A stretch of DNA of 64,000 nt from Bacteroidales bacterium UBA3653 (GCA_002373505.1 DFKE01000014.1:283590-347589), one strand, 5' to 3'. Positions 30,594 to 38,762 are shown, counted from the stretch's first letter. Notes: generated by a model from the sequence alone, not told the origin. A program made the numbers and translations.

Positions 30594-33500
30594 CAGAACT
30601 TGATATCCATGGATATATTCAAATAAATATAGTTACGTACGGTCCGGTTGTTGCTCCCGATGACGTACCAGGACAGGCTGCCTGCTAATCCCAGATGGCC
30701 GTTGATCACGTAATATCCTCCGGTACTCACGTTGGTGTTGATATGAGCGAAACGCACAGGCATAGAACCGTCTAACAGCGAGACCTCCGGTGCATTTCCG
30801 GCGCCTACTGCGGCAAACACATGGCTCCTGTCACCGTCCAACGGGAAGAACTGGCATTTGAAGCCGCCGTTGAAATACACGTTCTTTTTCAATAGATATG
30901 CGTCCAGTGAAGGAGAGAGGAAGAACTGGCCTACCGTCCATCCTGCCGTCAGTCCCAGACCCCATAGATGATAGGGATTCGTGTCGGCTATATACCGCCA
31001 GGACAGCCTCTCGGTCAATGTCCAGTCCATCGGCAGATTTTCCGTCAGGGCTATTTTGGCGGCTCCTTTCGGCAGGAACTTCGATGCCCATGAGCCCTGC
31101 ACAGCTATCTCGCCCCAATGGAAGGAGTGGCTGTATCCTGCACCTATCTGCACACCGCTTCCGCCTTCTGAATAGACCGTTGAGTCATTGCCGTTCACGT
31201 CAGACTCAGTCCATTGACCGCTCTCGCGGCCGGCATAGGCAAGCGAGACTTCCAGAACATCTTTCTTCCACGCGTGGCTGTAAGTGGCATAGGCGTTGTG
31301 ACTCCATTGATCCACACTGCTTCTACGTGAATATTGGTATTCGAATAGCAGGCTGTTTTTCATCGTCCTGGCATGCAGGGTATAGCCGTGACGCCGCACA
31401 TAAACAGCCTCATTGGGAGCCGGAACATACCGCATCAGGTTCACATACGCGCTGTCGTAGTTCTTCCGTTTCTCATAATAGACCGAACGCTCCATGTAAT
31501 CCATCATAGCGAGCGAATCGCTTACGGCACTCGTGTCCGGTATATTGGCGCGGCAGGCGGTTATTCTGCGCCGTATAGTCTCCTGCAGCGTCGTGTCGGT
31601 CGTCAGCGTGTCAGCCTGCTCCAAGAGCGGCAGGGCTTGAACCCATTGTTCCTCAGCCATCAGGTCTGTTCCCGCACGCAGGCGCTTCTCCGCGATCGCT
31701 TCGCGTACATCGGCGTCGTTGGGATCGGCTGCAAAACGCTGCTCCAGCAGTCGGTTCGCTGCCCTCTCATTACCCAGACGTTGTTCCGTCAACTGCGCTT
31801 TAGCTAACAACTCCGGCGTGTCGCCATCACGTTTACGCGCCTCGCTGATATAGTACTGCGCATCGTCCCAATAACCTCTTTGCATAGAGGTCCGCATGAG
31901 CCATTCCAGTGAGGTCGAGTCTTGCTGGCTGCCATACAGATGGCGGTAGCGGGTGTAAGCATCGTTGGCGTCTGCTGCTTCTGCCGCCTCGCGCTGGAGA
32001 CCCTCTAATAGCGGCTCTAAATCATTGGCTTTGTACATCCGTATGCAGTCGCGTAGGTATCCTTCTGCCTCTTGGTAGCGAGCCTCCTCGCTCAGAATAG
32101 CCACTCTCTTGCGAATCAGGGCTCTGTTACCGCGGGTGTTTTGTACACCGCGCGCACACACTTCCTCCGCTTCGCGACGTTTGCCCTCTCGGAGGAGAGA
32201 AGCGGCGAGGTCCAGGTAATAACCGGGCTGTTTGGCAGGGTTGTTCGCTATCAGCGACTGCATCTGTTTCTGTACCTCCTCTTCGTTGCCCTGTTTGCGC
32301 GCAGCGTTCGCTTTCAACTCCTGACGGTAGGCTACGTCCTTGCGCACTTGCTCGTTCTCGGGGTAGATCTCTGCCAGACGGCCCAGCAGACGGTCGGCCT
32401 CATAGTCGTTGCCGCTTTGACGGTAGAGCTCGATCTTCTTCCTCCACAGGTAGATGTTGTACGGACTGAATGCCAACAGATCGTTCACATGAACGATGGC
32501 GGTGGCGTAGTTGCCTTCTTCCTGTTCTATTTTTACCAGCAGGTCCAGCGCATCTGTACGCGAGTTGTCCTCTTCGAGCGCGTAGAGCAGATGCATACGG
32601 GCCTCGTCAGGACGGCCTATATGGTGGTAATACCGGCCGTTCAGGTAACGCATATCGGCGGTGTAACCCCATTCTGGATCGGCGGCGTCAATGAATTTCT
32701 TCGCTCGCTCCCATTCCTTGTTATCCATCAGCCATTTGATGGTGTCGGCGTACTGAGCCAGACTCATCGTCAGGTGCTTCGGTAACTTGGCGTGTACGTC
32801 CTCTGCTTTTTGATGGATGGTGTTCTTTCCTTCTACCACACGCTCTTTCAGGCTGCTCTGCGCCCATATACCGGTTGGGAGCAAGCACAGCAACGCTATG
32901 GCTGCCGCTTTTTTCTTGGTTCCCGTTCGCGTCATTTCACCCCATACAGCACGCTGGTTAGTCAGGAATTTCCAATAACCTTGCAGCGAGAAAACGACGA
33001 TCATCGGGTGGTATATGATAGGCTCAAACAGAGCGGCTAACAGCAACTTGAAATATCCGGTGGATTTCGTGTAGGAACCACCGCACAGGTAGTCATAGAA
33101 AATAACAAAACTGGATAGCACCATCGAGAAACCGTATATGGCTGCCATCAATATCCAGAATGCGGACCAGTTAATTCCGTTGGTGAAGATCAGAAAGGCC
33201 ATGACCACTATTCCCAGACCCTCAATAACAGGAGCCAGAAACTCGAAAATGAAGGTATAGGGCAGAGTCACCATTCCCAATGTCTTGTATTTGGGATTGA
33301 ATAGCATATAACGGTGTTTCCACATGTGCTGGATCAATCCGCGGCCCCAACGGTTGCGCTGCCGCTTGAGCACCTTCACCGTACTCGGACCCTCCGTCCA
33401 GCAGCATGTATGAGGAATTTGCACCACGCGGTATGGCCTTTTTTGCTCTAAACAGTATCCCATCATACGGGTGATGATATCCATATCTTCGGCGAACGAA

Positions 33501-34318
33501 TCACTCGCGTAACCGCCGGCGGAAAGAACGATCTCCGTGCTGAATAGACCATAACCGCCGGACACGTTGTTCATCGCGTTGATCTGGCTCCAACCCATCT
33601 TACCGATCAGGAACGAACGCTTGTACTCCAGATCCTGAAACAACGGGATAGGTTGGTTGGACGGACGGATATCTACCAACTGACCATTCTCCGATATACT
33701 GCCGTTACTCATACTCATCGTGCCGCTAACGGCGATAATTGTACTGTCCTGCAAGATCGGGAAAATACACTGCTTGATCGCGTCTTTCGACAGAATACAG
33801 TCCACATCGGTATTGATGAAATACGGCGTGGTGACTACGTTCAGGCCGGCGTTCACCGCATCCGCTTTCGTTCCTCCGTTCACTTTATCTACTACGGTCA
33901 GACGGCGATAAAGCGGATTGAACGAACGGAAAAGACGACGGAACGGTTTGCAGTGGATCCGCTCCACATACTCGAACGGAATCTCCTCCAGATCAAAATT
34001 GTTGATCAGCAACTCTAATGTGTTGTCCTTACTGCCGTCGTTCACAATCACCACCTCGAAATTCGGGTAGTCCAACTGGAGCAGGGAGTTCACATTATCT
34101 ACGATCGTTTTGCTCTCGTTGTATGCCGGAGCCACGATACTTACACCCGGGGCGTATGGACTGTCCTCCACCGCGTAATTGATGTGGTCGTCTGTCCATT
34201 TCAGATATTGAGAACTATGGATATAAGCCAGTACTAACAGCAGCACATACGAGATGATCAACCCTAAACTGTAGAAGAAAATGATCGTACCGTAGAAATA
34301 TAAAAAGGCGTCCCACAT
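30593..34318 (-). CDS. GT2 synthase fused to TPR and outer-membrane barrel
   Basis: Unusual 1241-aa protein. Residues 6-33: transmembrane helix. Residues ~55-330: processive family 2 glycosyltransferase with VNDGSKDNT (Asp94), NTDVD (171-173), AEDMD (277-278) and QRNRW (320-324), as in hyaluronan/cellulose/PNAG synthases. Residues ~350-450: membrane helices. Residues 462-486: MTRTGTKKKAAAIALLCLLP then TGIWA, a complete signal-peptide-like segment with a likely cleavage site before Gln487. Residues ~520-985: TPR helices. Residues ~985-1241: YaiO/PgaA-like beta-barrel ending NYIYLNISMDIKF. Cleavage at 486 would leave the synthase in the inner membrane and free a TPR-porin for the outer membrane. 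The start overlaps the HEAT gene stop by one base. Confidence 0.85.
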   Translation of the reverse strand: MWDAFLYFYGTIIFFYSLGLIISYVLLLVLAYIHSSQYLKWTDDHINYAVEDSPYAPGVSIVAPAYNESKTIVDNVNSLLQLDYPNFEVVIVNDGSKDNTLELLINNFDLEEIPFEYVERIHCKPFRRLFRSFNPLYRRLTVVDKVNGGTKADAVNAGLNVVTTPYFINTDVDCILSKDAIKQCIFPILQDSTIIAVSGTMSMSNGSISENGQLVDIRPSNQPIPLFQDLEYKRSFLIGKMGWSQINAMNNVSGGYGLFSTEIVLSAGGYASDSFAEDMDIITRMMGYCLEQKRPYRVVQIPHTCCWTEGPSTVKVLKRQRNRWGRGLIQHMWKHRYMLFNPKYKTLGMVTLPYTFIFEFLAPVIEGLGIVVMAFLIFTNGINWSAFWILMAAIYGFSMVLSSFVIFYDYLCGGSYTKSTGYFKLLLAALFEPIIYHPMIVVFSLQGYWKFLTNQRAVWGEMTRTGTKKKAAAIALLCLLPTGIWAQSSLKERVVEGKNTIHQKAEDVHAKLPKHLTMSLAQYADTIKWLMDNKEWERAKKFIDAADPEWGYTADMRYLNGRYYHHIGRPDEARMHLLYALEEDNSRTDALDLLVKIEQEEGNYATAIVHVNDLLAFSPYNIYLWRKKIELYRQSGNDYEADRLLGRLAEIYPENEQVRKDVAYRQELKANAARKQGNEEEVQKQMQSLIANNPAKQPGYYLDLAASLLREGKRREAEEVCARGVQNTRGNRALIRKRVAILSEEARYQEAEGYLRDCIRMYKANDLEPLLEGLQREAAEAADANDAYTRYRHLYGSQQDSTSLEWLMRTSMQRGYWDDAQYYISEARKRDGDTPELLAKAQLTEQRLGNERAANRLLEQRFAADPNDADVREAIAEKRLRAGTDLMAEEQWVQALPLLEQADTLTTDTTLQETIRRRITACRANIPDTSAVSDSLAMMDYMERSVYYEKRKNYDSAYVNLMRYVPAPNEAVYVRRHGYTLHARTMKNSLLFEYQYSRRSSVDQWSHNAYATYSHAWKKDVLEVSLAYAGRESGQWTESDVNGNDSTVYSEGGSGVQIGAGYSHSFHWGEIAVQGSWASKFLPKGAAKIALTENLPMDWTLTERLSWRYIADTNPYHLWGLGLTAGWTVGQFFLSPSLDAYLLKKNVYFNGGFKCQFFPLDGDRSHVFAAVGAGNAPEVSLLDGSMPVRFAHINTNVSTGGYYVINGHLGLAGSLSWYVIGSNNRTVRNYIYLNISMDIKF

Positions 34319-35499
34319 TATTCGTCCCTCCCTTCTTCTTCGTGTTGCTCGATTACTTCTATCTGTTTGAAGAATTGGTTGTCGTCGTGTCCCGCGTTCG
34401 CCAACTCATAGAAAACTTTCTTCCCTTCCGGACCGTATTTATACAAACATGACAGTACTATCGCACGGGTCTTCTGACTCGTCGTATGGAGGTACGCTTG
34501 GCGGAAAAATTCTACCTGCCTGCCTGTGTTGATGCTTGCTAACGCACGCAACGTCTCACGTTTGGCCTCGGGGAACAGCGCATCGTAGTTCTTCACCAAC
34601 TCGTCCTCGGCTTCTGGGTCACCAATCAACGCAAGAGCACGGATGGCTGCCGAGCAGCATTTCTTGCTCGATGAGGTCAGAAAATGACGCAGACTGCGCT
34701 TCTCCTCTTCCGTTCCCCAATAAGGCACTTCCGATATGAACAGCGCTTTCTTGTCTTCGTTCGTCGATTGGCTGATGAGAGAGGAGAAATGAGGCATCGG
34801 GTGACCCTTCGCTACGTGCCAACCGCATAAACGGTGAAAAATAGTGGGGTACCATAAATTAAAAGGCTCGCTCACGTCTCTTGTCACCATCGCAAAGGGT
34901 TCGGTCTTGCTGCAAAAACCGTAGTACGCACGGGCTAACTCCCGGATCTGAGAATCTTTATTCTCCAGATAGACCGCTAACGAACCTTCGCTCACGCGGC
35001 AGGGAAGGGTCATCAGAATCTGCAGCGTACGTTTCACATCCTTATGTTTCAGCAGATTGGTTTCCAATGCTTCTTGTACGCCCGTCAAACGGCATAACCG
35101 GCGCATGTTCGGGATATACAGCTTGTGCGTCAATTCCATGCGCAGGCTCTCCAGCAGACGGGCCATCACCATCCCGTTCGTCTGGTGCAACTCGCTACGG
35201 TCGTGGCGGCAGATGTACTCCATCTCCTCCTGGCTCAGTTTCTCCTCCGTGTGGAGAATGTCACGGAATGCACTCTCATATTCACGACGGTATTTCTCGT
35301 ACTCATTATCGTTGCGCCAACGCCTGTTGACTTTGCGCGAAAAAAGAATGAATAAAACAACGATCGTCACAACGCTCAGGGCTATGATCCCGAACGAAAT
35401 ACGAACCTGCCATGGGAACTGGCGAAGGTAAGCGTCAAGAAGGTAGTTCATATATTGTACTACTTCCCATCCGTAGAATATTGCTGAAGGTCCTTCCAT
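34318..35499 (-). CDS. HEAT-repeat membrane protein
   Basis: Protein of 393 aa: one N-terminal transmembrane helix (VRISFGIIALSVVTIVVLFI), a basic linker (RKVNRRWRNDNEYEKYRREY), then helical repeats of HEAT type in the cytoplasm (for example AAIRALALIGDPEAEDELVK, KRETLRALASINTGRQVEFF, TRAIVLSCLYKYGPEGKKVF). Such repeats are scaffolds for protein contacts. As first gene of the operon, with its stop overlapping the GT2 start (TAATG), it probably binds or regulates the synthase domain. No catalytic motif. Promoter box at 35511-35518. Confidence 0.82.
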   Translation of the reverse strand: MEGPSAIFYGWEVVQYMNYLLDAYLRQFPWQVRISFGIIALSVVTIVVLFILFSRKVNRRWRNDNEYEKYRREYESAFRDILHTEEKLSQEEMEYICRHDRSELHQTNGMVMARLLESLRMELTHKLYIPNMRRLCRLTGVQEALETNLLKHKDVKRTLQILMTLPCRVSEGSLAVYLENKDSQIRELARAYYGFCSKTEPFAMVTRDVSEPFNLWYPTIFHRLCGWHVAKGHPMPHFSSLISQSTNEDKKALFISEVPYWGTEEEKRSLRHFLTSSSKKCCSAAIRALALIGDPEAEDELVKNYDALFPEAKRETLRALASINTGRQVEFFRQAYLHTTSQKTRAIVLSCLYKYGPEGKKVFYELANAGHDDNQFFKQIEVIEQHEEEGRDE

Positions 35500-35510
35500 A
35501 AATGAGCGTG

Positions 35511-35518
35511 CAAAAGTA
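35511..35518 (-). promoter_or_regulatory. -7 box TACTTTTG of HEAT-GT2 operon
   Basis: TACTTTTG followed by GCACGCTC on the minus strand, 11 bp before the ATG at 35499, so almost leaderless. Confidence 0.7.
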
Positions 35519-35590
35519 CTAAAATTTTACCAATATACCAAATTTTTCGGGAATAAATATACGTTTTTTATGTTTTTTGTGGAGATTTTT

Positions 35591-35616
35591 GAATTTTGAA
35601 TTTTGAATTTTGAATT
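35591..35616. repeat. AT-rich tandem repeat GAATTTT
   Basis: Three to four GAATTTT units in the divergent promoter region between the HEAT operon and the membrane AraC regulator, just upstream of the -7 box at 35625. Position and phase could affect promoter strength. Confidence 0.75.
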
Positions 35617-35624
35617 ATTTGTTG

Positions 35625-35632
35625 TATCTTTG
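35625..35632 (+). promoter_or_regulatory. -7 box TATCTTTG of membrane AraC gene
   Basis: TATCTTTG followed by GCACCCG on the plus strand, 34 bp before the ATG at 35667. Confidence 0.65.
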
Positions 35633-35666
35633 CACCCGATTTTAATCGTAAACCGTAAATCAACTT

Positions 35667-36767
35667 ATGACTCGCCAGTTAATCGAAATACTACTCATCA
35701 ATATCCCGGCATACATCTGTGCCGGACTTGCTCTCTACCGCAAAATTAACAAAGGGCAGTATTACGAGGCGGTCATTTTCGCCCTGCTTGTTCTGGTTCT
35801 CTTCTGCATGGCGTTTTTTACGGCTATGGTGCTAAACCCCGAGACGGCAACCGGTAGCAACATGCAATGGTTGGCTATCCTTACCGTACTTGTTGTGCCA
35901 ATCTTATATGCCTTCCACGCTCCTTATACCGGACACGAGAGAATCGATTGGACTATCTTCTTGCTCTTGCTGATCGCAGGACTGATTTTTGTGCCTGCCA
36001 CCAGTATCGAACTCGCGCCATCCTACGCCGTCCGGTATGATACTATGCCTATGGAGGGATATGGAGTTTCAATCTTCTATCGGGGAATGTACCTCTTTCA
36101 TATTGACTGGATTATCATTATTCTCTTGTTACAAACAACTATTGCGTACCTCCGCGTTTGGCGTGTCGTTCGATATGTGCATGCGCAGGGCGGACACTAC
36201 TCCCTCTCTACAAGAGCCGTCCTGGCATGGGATTTTAACTGCGGATTTTTTATGGTCGTCTTTTTCCTCGTTCCACTCTCTTTGTGGCAAACACCCGTGA
36301 TGAGGGTGATATATATGATCATGGCGGCACTCATCATCGGACTCGGATCACTACTCATCTTCTTGGGATTTGACCTCAACCCCGTTTCCGATGACTCGGG
36401 CAAAAGAAGCAGTCTCAAGGAGTTTGTCCAGGAAAACTCTGAACTCGTCTCAAGTCTCAGGTATCTCCTCGAGGAGGAGAAAATCTATCTCGAACCCCGT
36501 ATTCAGGCGGAGACCGTCGTCCATCGCCTCGGAACCAACTTCGTCTATTTCAACAAGATCATGAATGCCGAGTATGGTATCTCTTTCCCCGAATACGTCC
36601 ACCGCGCCAGAATCCGTTATGCCCAACAACTCGCAAAAGACGCCAACGCATCTTCCCCCCTAACCCTTGATTCCATTGCCACCCGGTGTGGATACAAGGA
36701 TACCGACACTTTTATCCGTCTCTACCGGCTCATCACTGGCGAAGATCCCGCTACCCTACTCCGCTAA
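35667..36767 (+). CDS. seven-helix membrane AraC-family regulator
   Basis: Protein of 366 aa: six to seven transmembrane helices over residues ~5-245 (for example IFALLVLVLFCMAFFTAMVL, TIFLLLLIAGLIFVP, VIYMIMAALIIGLGSLLIFL), then a cytoplasmic AraC/XylS HTH domain at ~265-366 (IQAETVVHRLGTNFVYFNKI, LTLDSIATRCGYKDTDTFIR). It is divergent from the HEAT-GT2-DUF1573 operon with 167 bp between the starts, so control of that operon is the simplest inference. The sensed signal would be in the membrane or periplasm. Length and layout match other Bacteroidota membrane-AraC proteins. Confidence 0.88.
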   Translation: MTRQLIEILLINIPAYICAGLALYRKINKGQYYEAVIFALLVLVLFCMAFFTAMVLNPETATGSNMQWLAILTVLVVPILYAFHAPYTGHERIDWTIFLLLLIAGLIFVPATSIELAPSYAVRYDTMPMEGYGVSIFYRGMYLFHIDWIIIILLLQTTIAYLRVWRVVRYVHAQGGHYSLSTRAVLAWDFNCGFFMVVFFLVPLSLWQTPVMRVIYMIMAALIIGLGSLLIFLGFDLNPVSDDSGKRSSLKEFVQENSELVSSLRYLLEEEKIYLEPRIQAETVVHRLGTNFVYFNKIMNAEYGISFPEYVHRARIRYAQQLAKDANASSPLTLDSIATRCGYKDTDTFIRLYRLITGEDPATLLR

Positions 36768-36774
36768 TCAAAAA

Positions 36775-36802
36775 CTCCCGCTACATTCACATGCCGCGGG
36801 AG
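36775..36802. terminator. bidirectional terminator between regulators
   Basis: CTCCCGC (36775-36781) and GCGGGAG (36796-36802) form a 7-bp stem between two convergent genes. On the minus strand it is followed by TTTTTGATT; the plus-strand side has no T tract. Confidence 0.6.
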
Positions 36803-36870
36803 CAACAAGCCAATTGAAGAAAAACGCTTTTTTTAACAAAACCCTCTATGAAAACATTTATTGGCTTGTC

Positions 36871-37410
36871 TTATAAACCATTCTTTTTTGTACTTTCCTG
36901 CCTATATTGAACAGGAGTTATTCCGAATTGCAAACGGAACAAACGGTGAAAATTATTCGCCGTCAGCCCAACCTCGTTCGCTATCTCACCAACCGGCTTG
37001 GCTGGCTTGTTGCGCAATAGATCGCAAGCTATTTCCAACCGGATGGTATTGATCCATTGTGGAAACGATTGACCAGAAGTATTGCTGCTGATTATACGGT
37101 TTAACGCGTGACGCGATAGATTCATTTGGGCTGCAAATGAGTCCCGACCCAAGTTCTGGTCGGCGTAAAGATGTTCGTCATATACCGCCTTCAAAATCCG
37201 GTCGTACTCTTCTTTGTAATTCATTTCCGATTCCTTTGTCATATCATCTTCATCTTGTAATGTTTCCGATATTTTCTCTGGTGTTTTGTTTTTCTTCTTG
37301 AACCGGCGAAAAACAATATAAAATACAAAAATGTACAACGTGCTGATAACCGCAATTTCTATTGTGATAGTGAGTATTTGCACCGTAAATAATACACTAA
37401 GGATACCCAT
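36871..37410 (-). CDS. membrane-anchored AraC-family regulator
   Basis: Protein of 179 aa: one long N-terminal transmembrane segment (TITIEIAVISTLYIFVFYIV), a basic/acidic linker, then an AraC-type HTH domain at ~75-175 (DSFAAQMNLSRHALNRIISS, PVGEIANEVGLTANNFHRLF). It lacks the sensor helices of its neighbour at 35667-36767, with which it converges. Either a trimmed paralogue or a regulator relying on a partner protein. Promoter box TACTTTTG at 37455-37462. Confidence 0.85.
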   Translation of the reverse strand: MGILSVLFTVQILTITIEIAVISTLYIFVFYIVFRRFKKKNKTPEKISETLQDEDDMTKESEMNYKEEYDRILKAVYDEHLYADQNLGRDSFAAQMNLSRHALNRIISSNTSGQSFPQWINTIRLEIACDLLRNKPAKPVGEIANEVGLTANNFHRLFRLQFGITPVQYRQESTKKNGL

Positions 37411-37454
37411 TCCTTTTACAGACTAATAACTATATTTAATATTCAAATTTGCTG

Positions 37455-37462
37455 CAAAAGTA
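37455..37462 (-). promoter_or_regulatory. -7 box TACTTTTG of anchored AraC gene
   Basis: TACTTTTG followed by GCAGC on the minus strand, 44 bp before the ATG at 37410. Confidence 0.65.
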
Positions 37463-37596
37463 CTACATTTATTCGAAACCTGCAAATGAAACCTTTCACT
37501 TATTTGGTTTCGTCCCAAATTGGTGATTAAAATTTACGAATTGTTTATTAATTCTCTCTTGCCTCCTTTCCTCCCTTCTGTCTTTCTTTCCCTTCC

Positions 37597-37627
37597 CCTC
37601 CCCCTGAGGGGAGGTCGGGTGGGGTTT
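37597..37627. repeat. GC-rich palindromic repeat
   Basis: CCCTCCCCCTGAGGGGAGGT then CGGGTGGGGTT, an intergenic member closest in sequence to the one ending tsaE. Confidence 0.8.
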
Positions 37628-37693
37628 CTTCCTCCTTCTTCTCTCTCTAACTATCTCCTTTGCCAGCCTGTTCCTTTTTTCATTTAATCCTTT

Positions 37694-37730
37694 CTTCCCC
37701 CCCCTCCATGGGGGGATAGAGGGGGGCCTT
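37694..37730. repeat. GC-rich palindromic repeat, long-run variant
   Basis: CTTCCCCCCCCTCCATGGGG then GGATAGAGGGGGGCCTT, intergenic, same subtype as 25105-25140. Confidence 0.75.
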
Positions 37731-37742
37731 GGGGGCAAATAA

Positions 37743-37885
37743 GAACTGCATAAGGATAGCATAAGACAAGTCCTAGACTTTGTTAAAAATAATTACGCAT
37801 AATCTGCATAATATCAATATGTTATACGTATGCCAAAAAACTCCAAAAACAACCGTTTTTTCATTTTCAATCGCCCTTTTTTCAT
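37743..37885 (+). ncRNA. dispersed intergenic element, copy 2
   Basis: Second copy of the element at 14991-15144. The core at 37763-37788 is identical over 26 nt; the flanks are related with substitutions and small indels. The 3' hairpin here is AAAAAC-AACC-GTTTTT, which keeps pairing although the loop differs. It ends ~180 bp before the sigma-54 promoter of hsp20. Confidence 0.5.
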
Positions 37886-38062
37886 GTTTTTTACCTTTTT
37901 TCACTTGGTCCTTTTTTCAGCCTGCTCCTTTTTGCCGTTGTGCAGCGCTCAACAATCAAATCACCTTGCAAGGTGGACAAAATGGCACAAAAATGGACAT
38001 TTTGACACTTCGGAAGACCTTTTTGACACCGGAAATGGACTTTTTGGCAGGGTTCCGACATC

Positions 38063-38078
38063 TGGCACAGACATTGCA
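38063..38078 (+). promoter_or_regulatory. sigma-54 promoter of hsp20
   Basis: TGGCACAGACATTGCA matches the -24/-12 consensus TGGCACGnnnnTTGCW with GG and GC exactly 12 bp apart. Upstream, TGGACATTTTGACA and TGGACTTTTTGGCA form an approximate direct repeat ~43 bp apart that could be an enhancer site for an NtrC-type activator. No TAnnTTTG box is seen in this leader. Confidence 0.6.
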
Positions 38079-38215
38079 CTATTTAGTGCGAAAACGTTAA
38101 AGTACGTGAGACTGCAAAAGCAAGCATCACTACTGCAAAGCAGCATGCAAAACAACTACTCCTACAGCTCATGCAAACAACGCAAATTGTTTAACTTAAA
38201 TTAGGAGGATTTATT

Positions 38216-38644
38216 ATGACACCTGCAATGTATCGTAGAAACAGTTGGTTCCCAACAGTATTTGATGAGTTTCTGAACTCGGATTTGATGAACACCGTAA
38301 GTACAACCGCTCCGTCGGTTAACGTCAAGGAAACCGAGAAAGCGTATATCGTTGAACTGGCAGCGCCGGGCGTAAAGAAAGAGTACTGCCGAGTTCATGT
38401 CGACGAAGACCACAACCTCTGCGTCGCCATCGAGAACAAGTACGAACACAAAGAAGAAGACAAACACTCGCACTATCTGCGCCGCGAGTTCTCGTACACC
38501 AACTATGAGCAGAAATACAGTCTGCCGGATGATGTGAACGAAGAAGAGATCAACGCCAAGGTAGAAGACGGTATTCTGACTATCGAACTGCCGAAAGTCA
38601 AGAAAGTAGAAGGCAAGACGACGAAACAGATTGAAATCAAATAA
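38216..38644 (+). CDS. Hsp20/alpha-crystallin small heat-shock protein
   Basis: Small heat-shock chaperone of 142 aa that holds unfolding proteins in large oligomers. N-terminal arm NSWFPTVFDEFLNSDLMN; alpha-crystallin domain from PSVNVKETEKAYIVELAAPG to the end of the VEDGILTIELPKVKK signature (A-x-x-n-GvL type); short tail KQIEIK carrying the I-x-I motif. Start set by AGGAGGA (38203-38209), an unusually full Shine-Dalgarno for this phylum, seven bases before the ATG. The sigma-54-like promoter and strong ribosome site suggest induced high expression. Confidence 0.94.
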   Translation: MTPAMYRRNSWFPTVFDEFLNSDLMNTVSTTAPSVNVKETEKAYIVELAAPGVKKEYCRVHVDEDHNLCVAIENKYEHKEEDKHSHYLRREFSYTNYEQKYSLPDDVNEEEINAKVEDGILTIELPKVKKVEGKTTKQIEIK

Positions 38645-38712
38645 AGTTGAGAGTTGAAAGTTGAAAGTTTAGAGAAGTTTAAAAGTTCTAAAGTTTCAAA
38701 GTTTCAAAGTAG
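38645..38712. repeat. tandem repeat GTTGAAA/GTTTCAAA
   Basis: Array of ~7-8 bp units (AGTTGAAAG, AGTTTCAAAG) between the hsp20 stop codon and its terminator. Confidence 0.75.
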
Positions 38713-38717
38713 AAAGA

Positions 38718-38745
38718 ACGGCAACCGAAAGGCTGCCGTTTTTTT
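38718..38745 (+). terminator. terminator of hsp20
   Basis: ACGGCAnCC-GAAA-GGnTGCCGT followed by TTTTTTT on the plus strand; GAAA tetraloop and seven T residues. Confidence 0.9.
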
Positions 38746-38762
38746 GTCGATGAATTTGCAAG

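Larger units (their letters stand above)
37411..38216. other. 800-bp gene-free stretch before hsp20
   Basis: No credible gene; the open frame at 37496-37762 is a translation of GC-rich palindromes. Contents in order: -7 box (37455-37462), palindromes at 37597-37627 and 37694-37730, dispersed element copy 2 (37743-37885), repeated TGGACnTTTTGnCA motifs (37993-38050), and a sigma-54-type promoter (38063-38078) for hsp20. Confidence 0.7.

Noticed and set aside
37496..37762. 88-codon open frame with high Pro/Gly/Arg/Lys content.
   Set aside because: It is entirely composed of GC-rich palindromes and their surroundings; no start signal and no protein-like composition.
37795..37825. dif-like sequence (GCATAA....ATATGTTAT) within dispersed element copy 2.
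   Set aside because: Spacer length is off by one and the other copy at 15055-15075 does not keep the XerD arm; two copies would also be unusual for dif.
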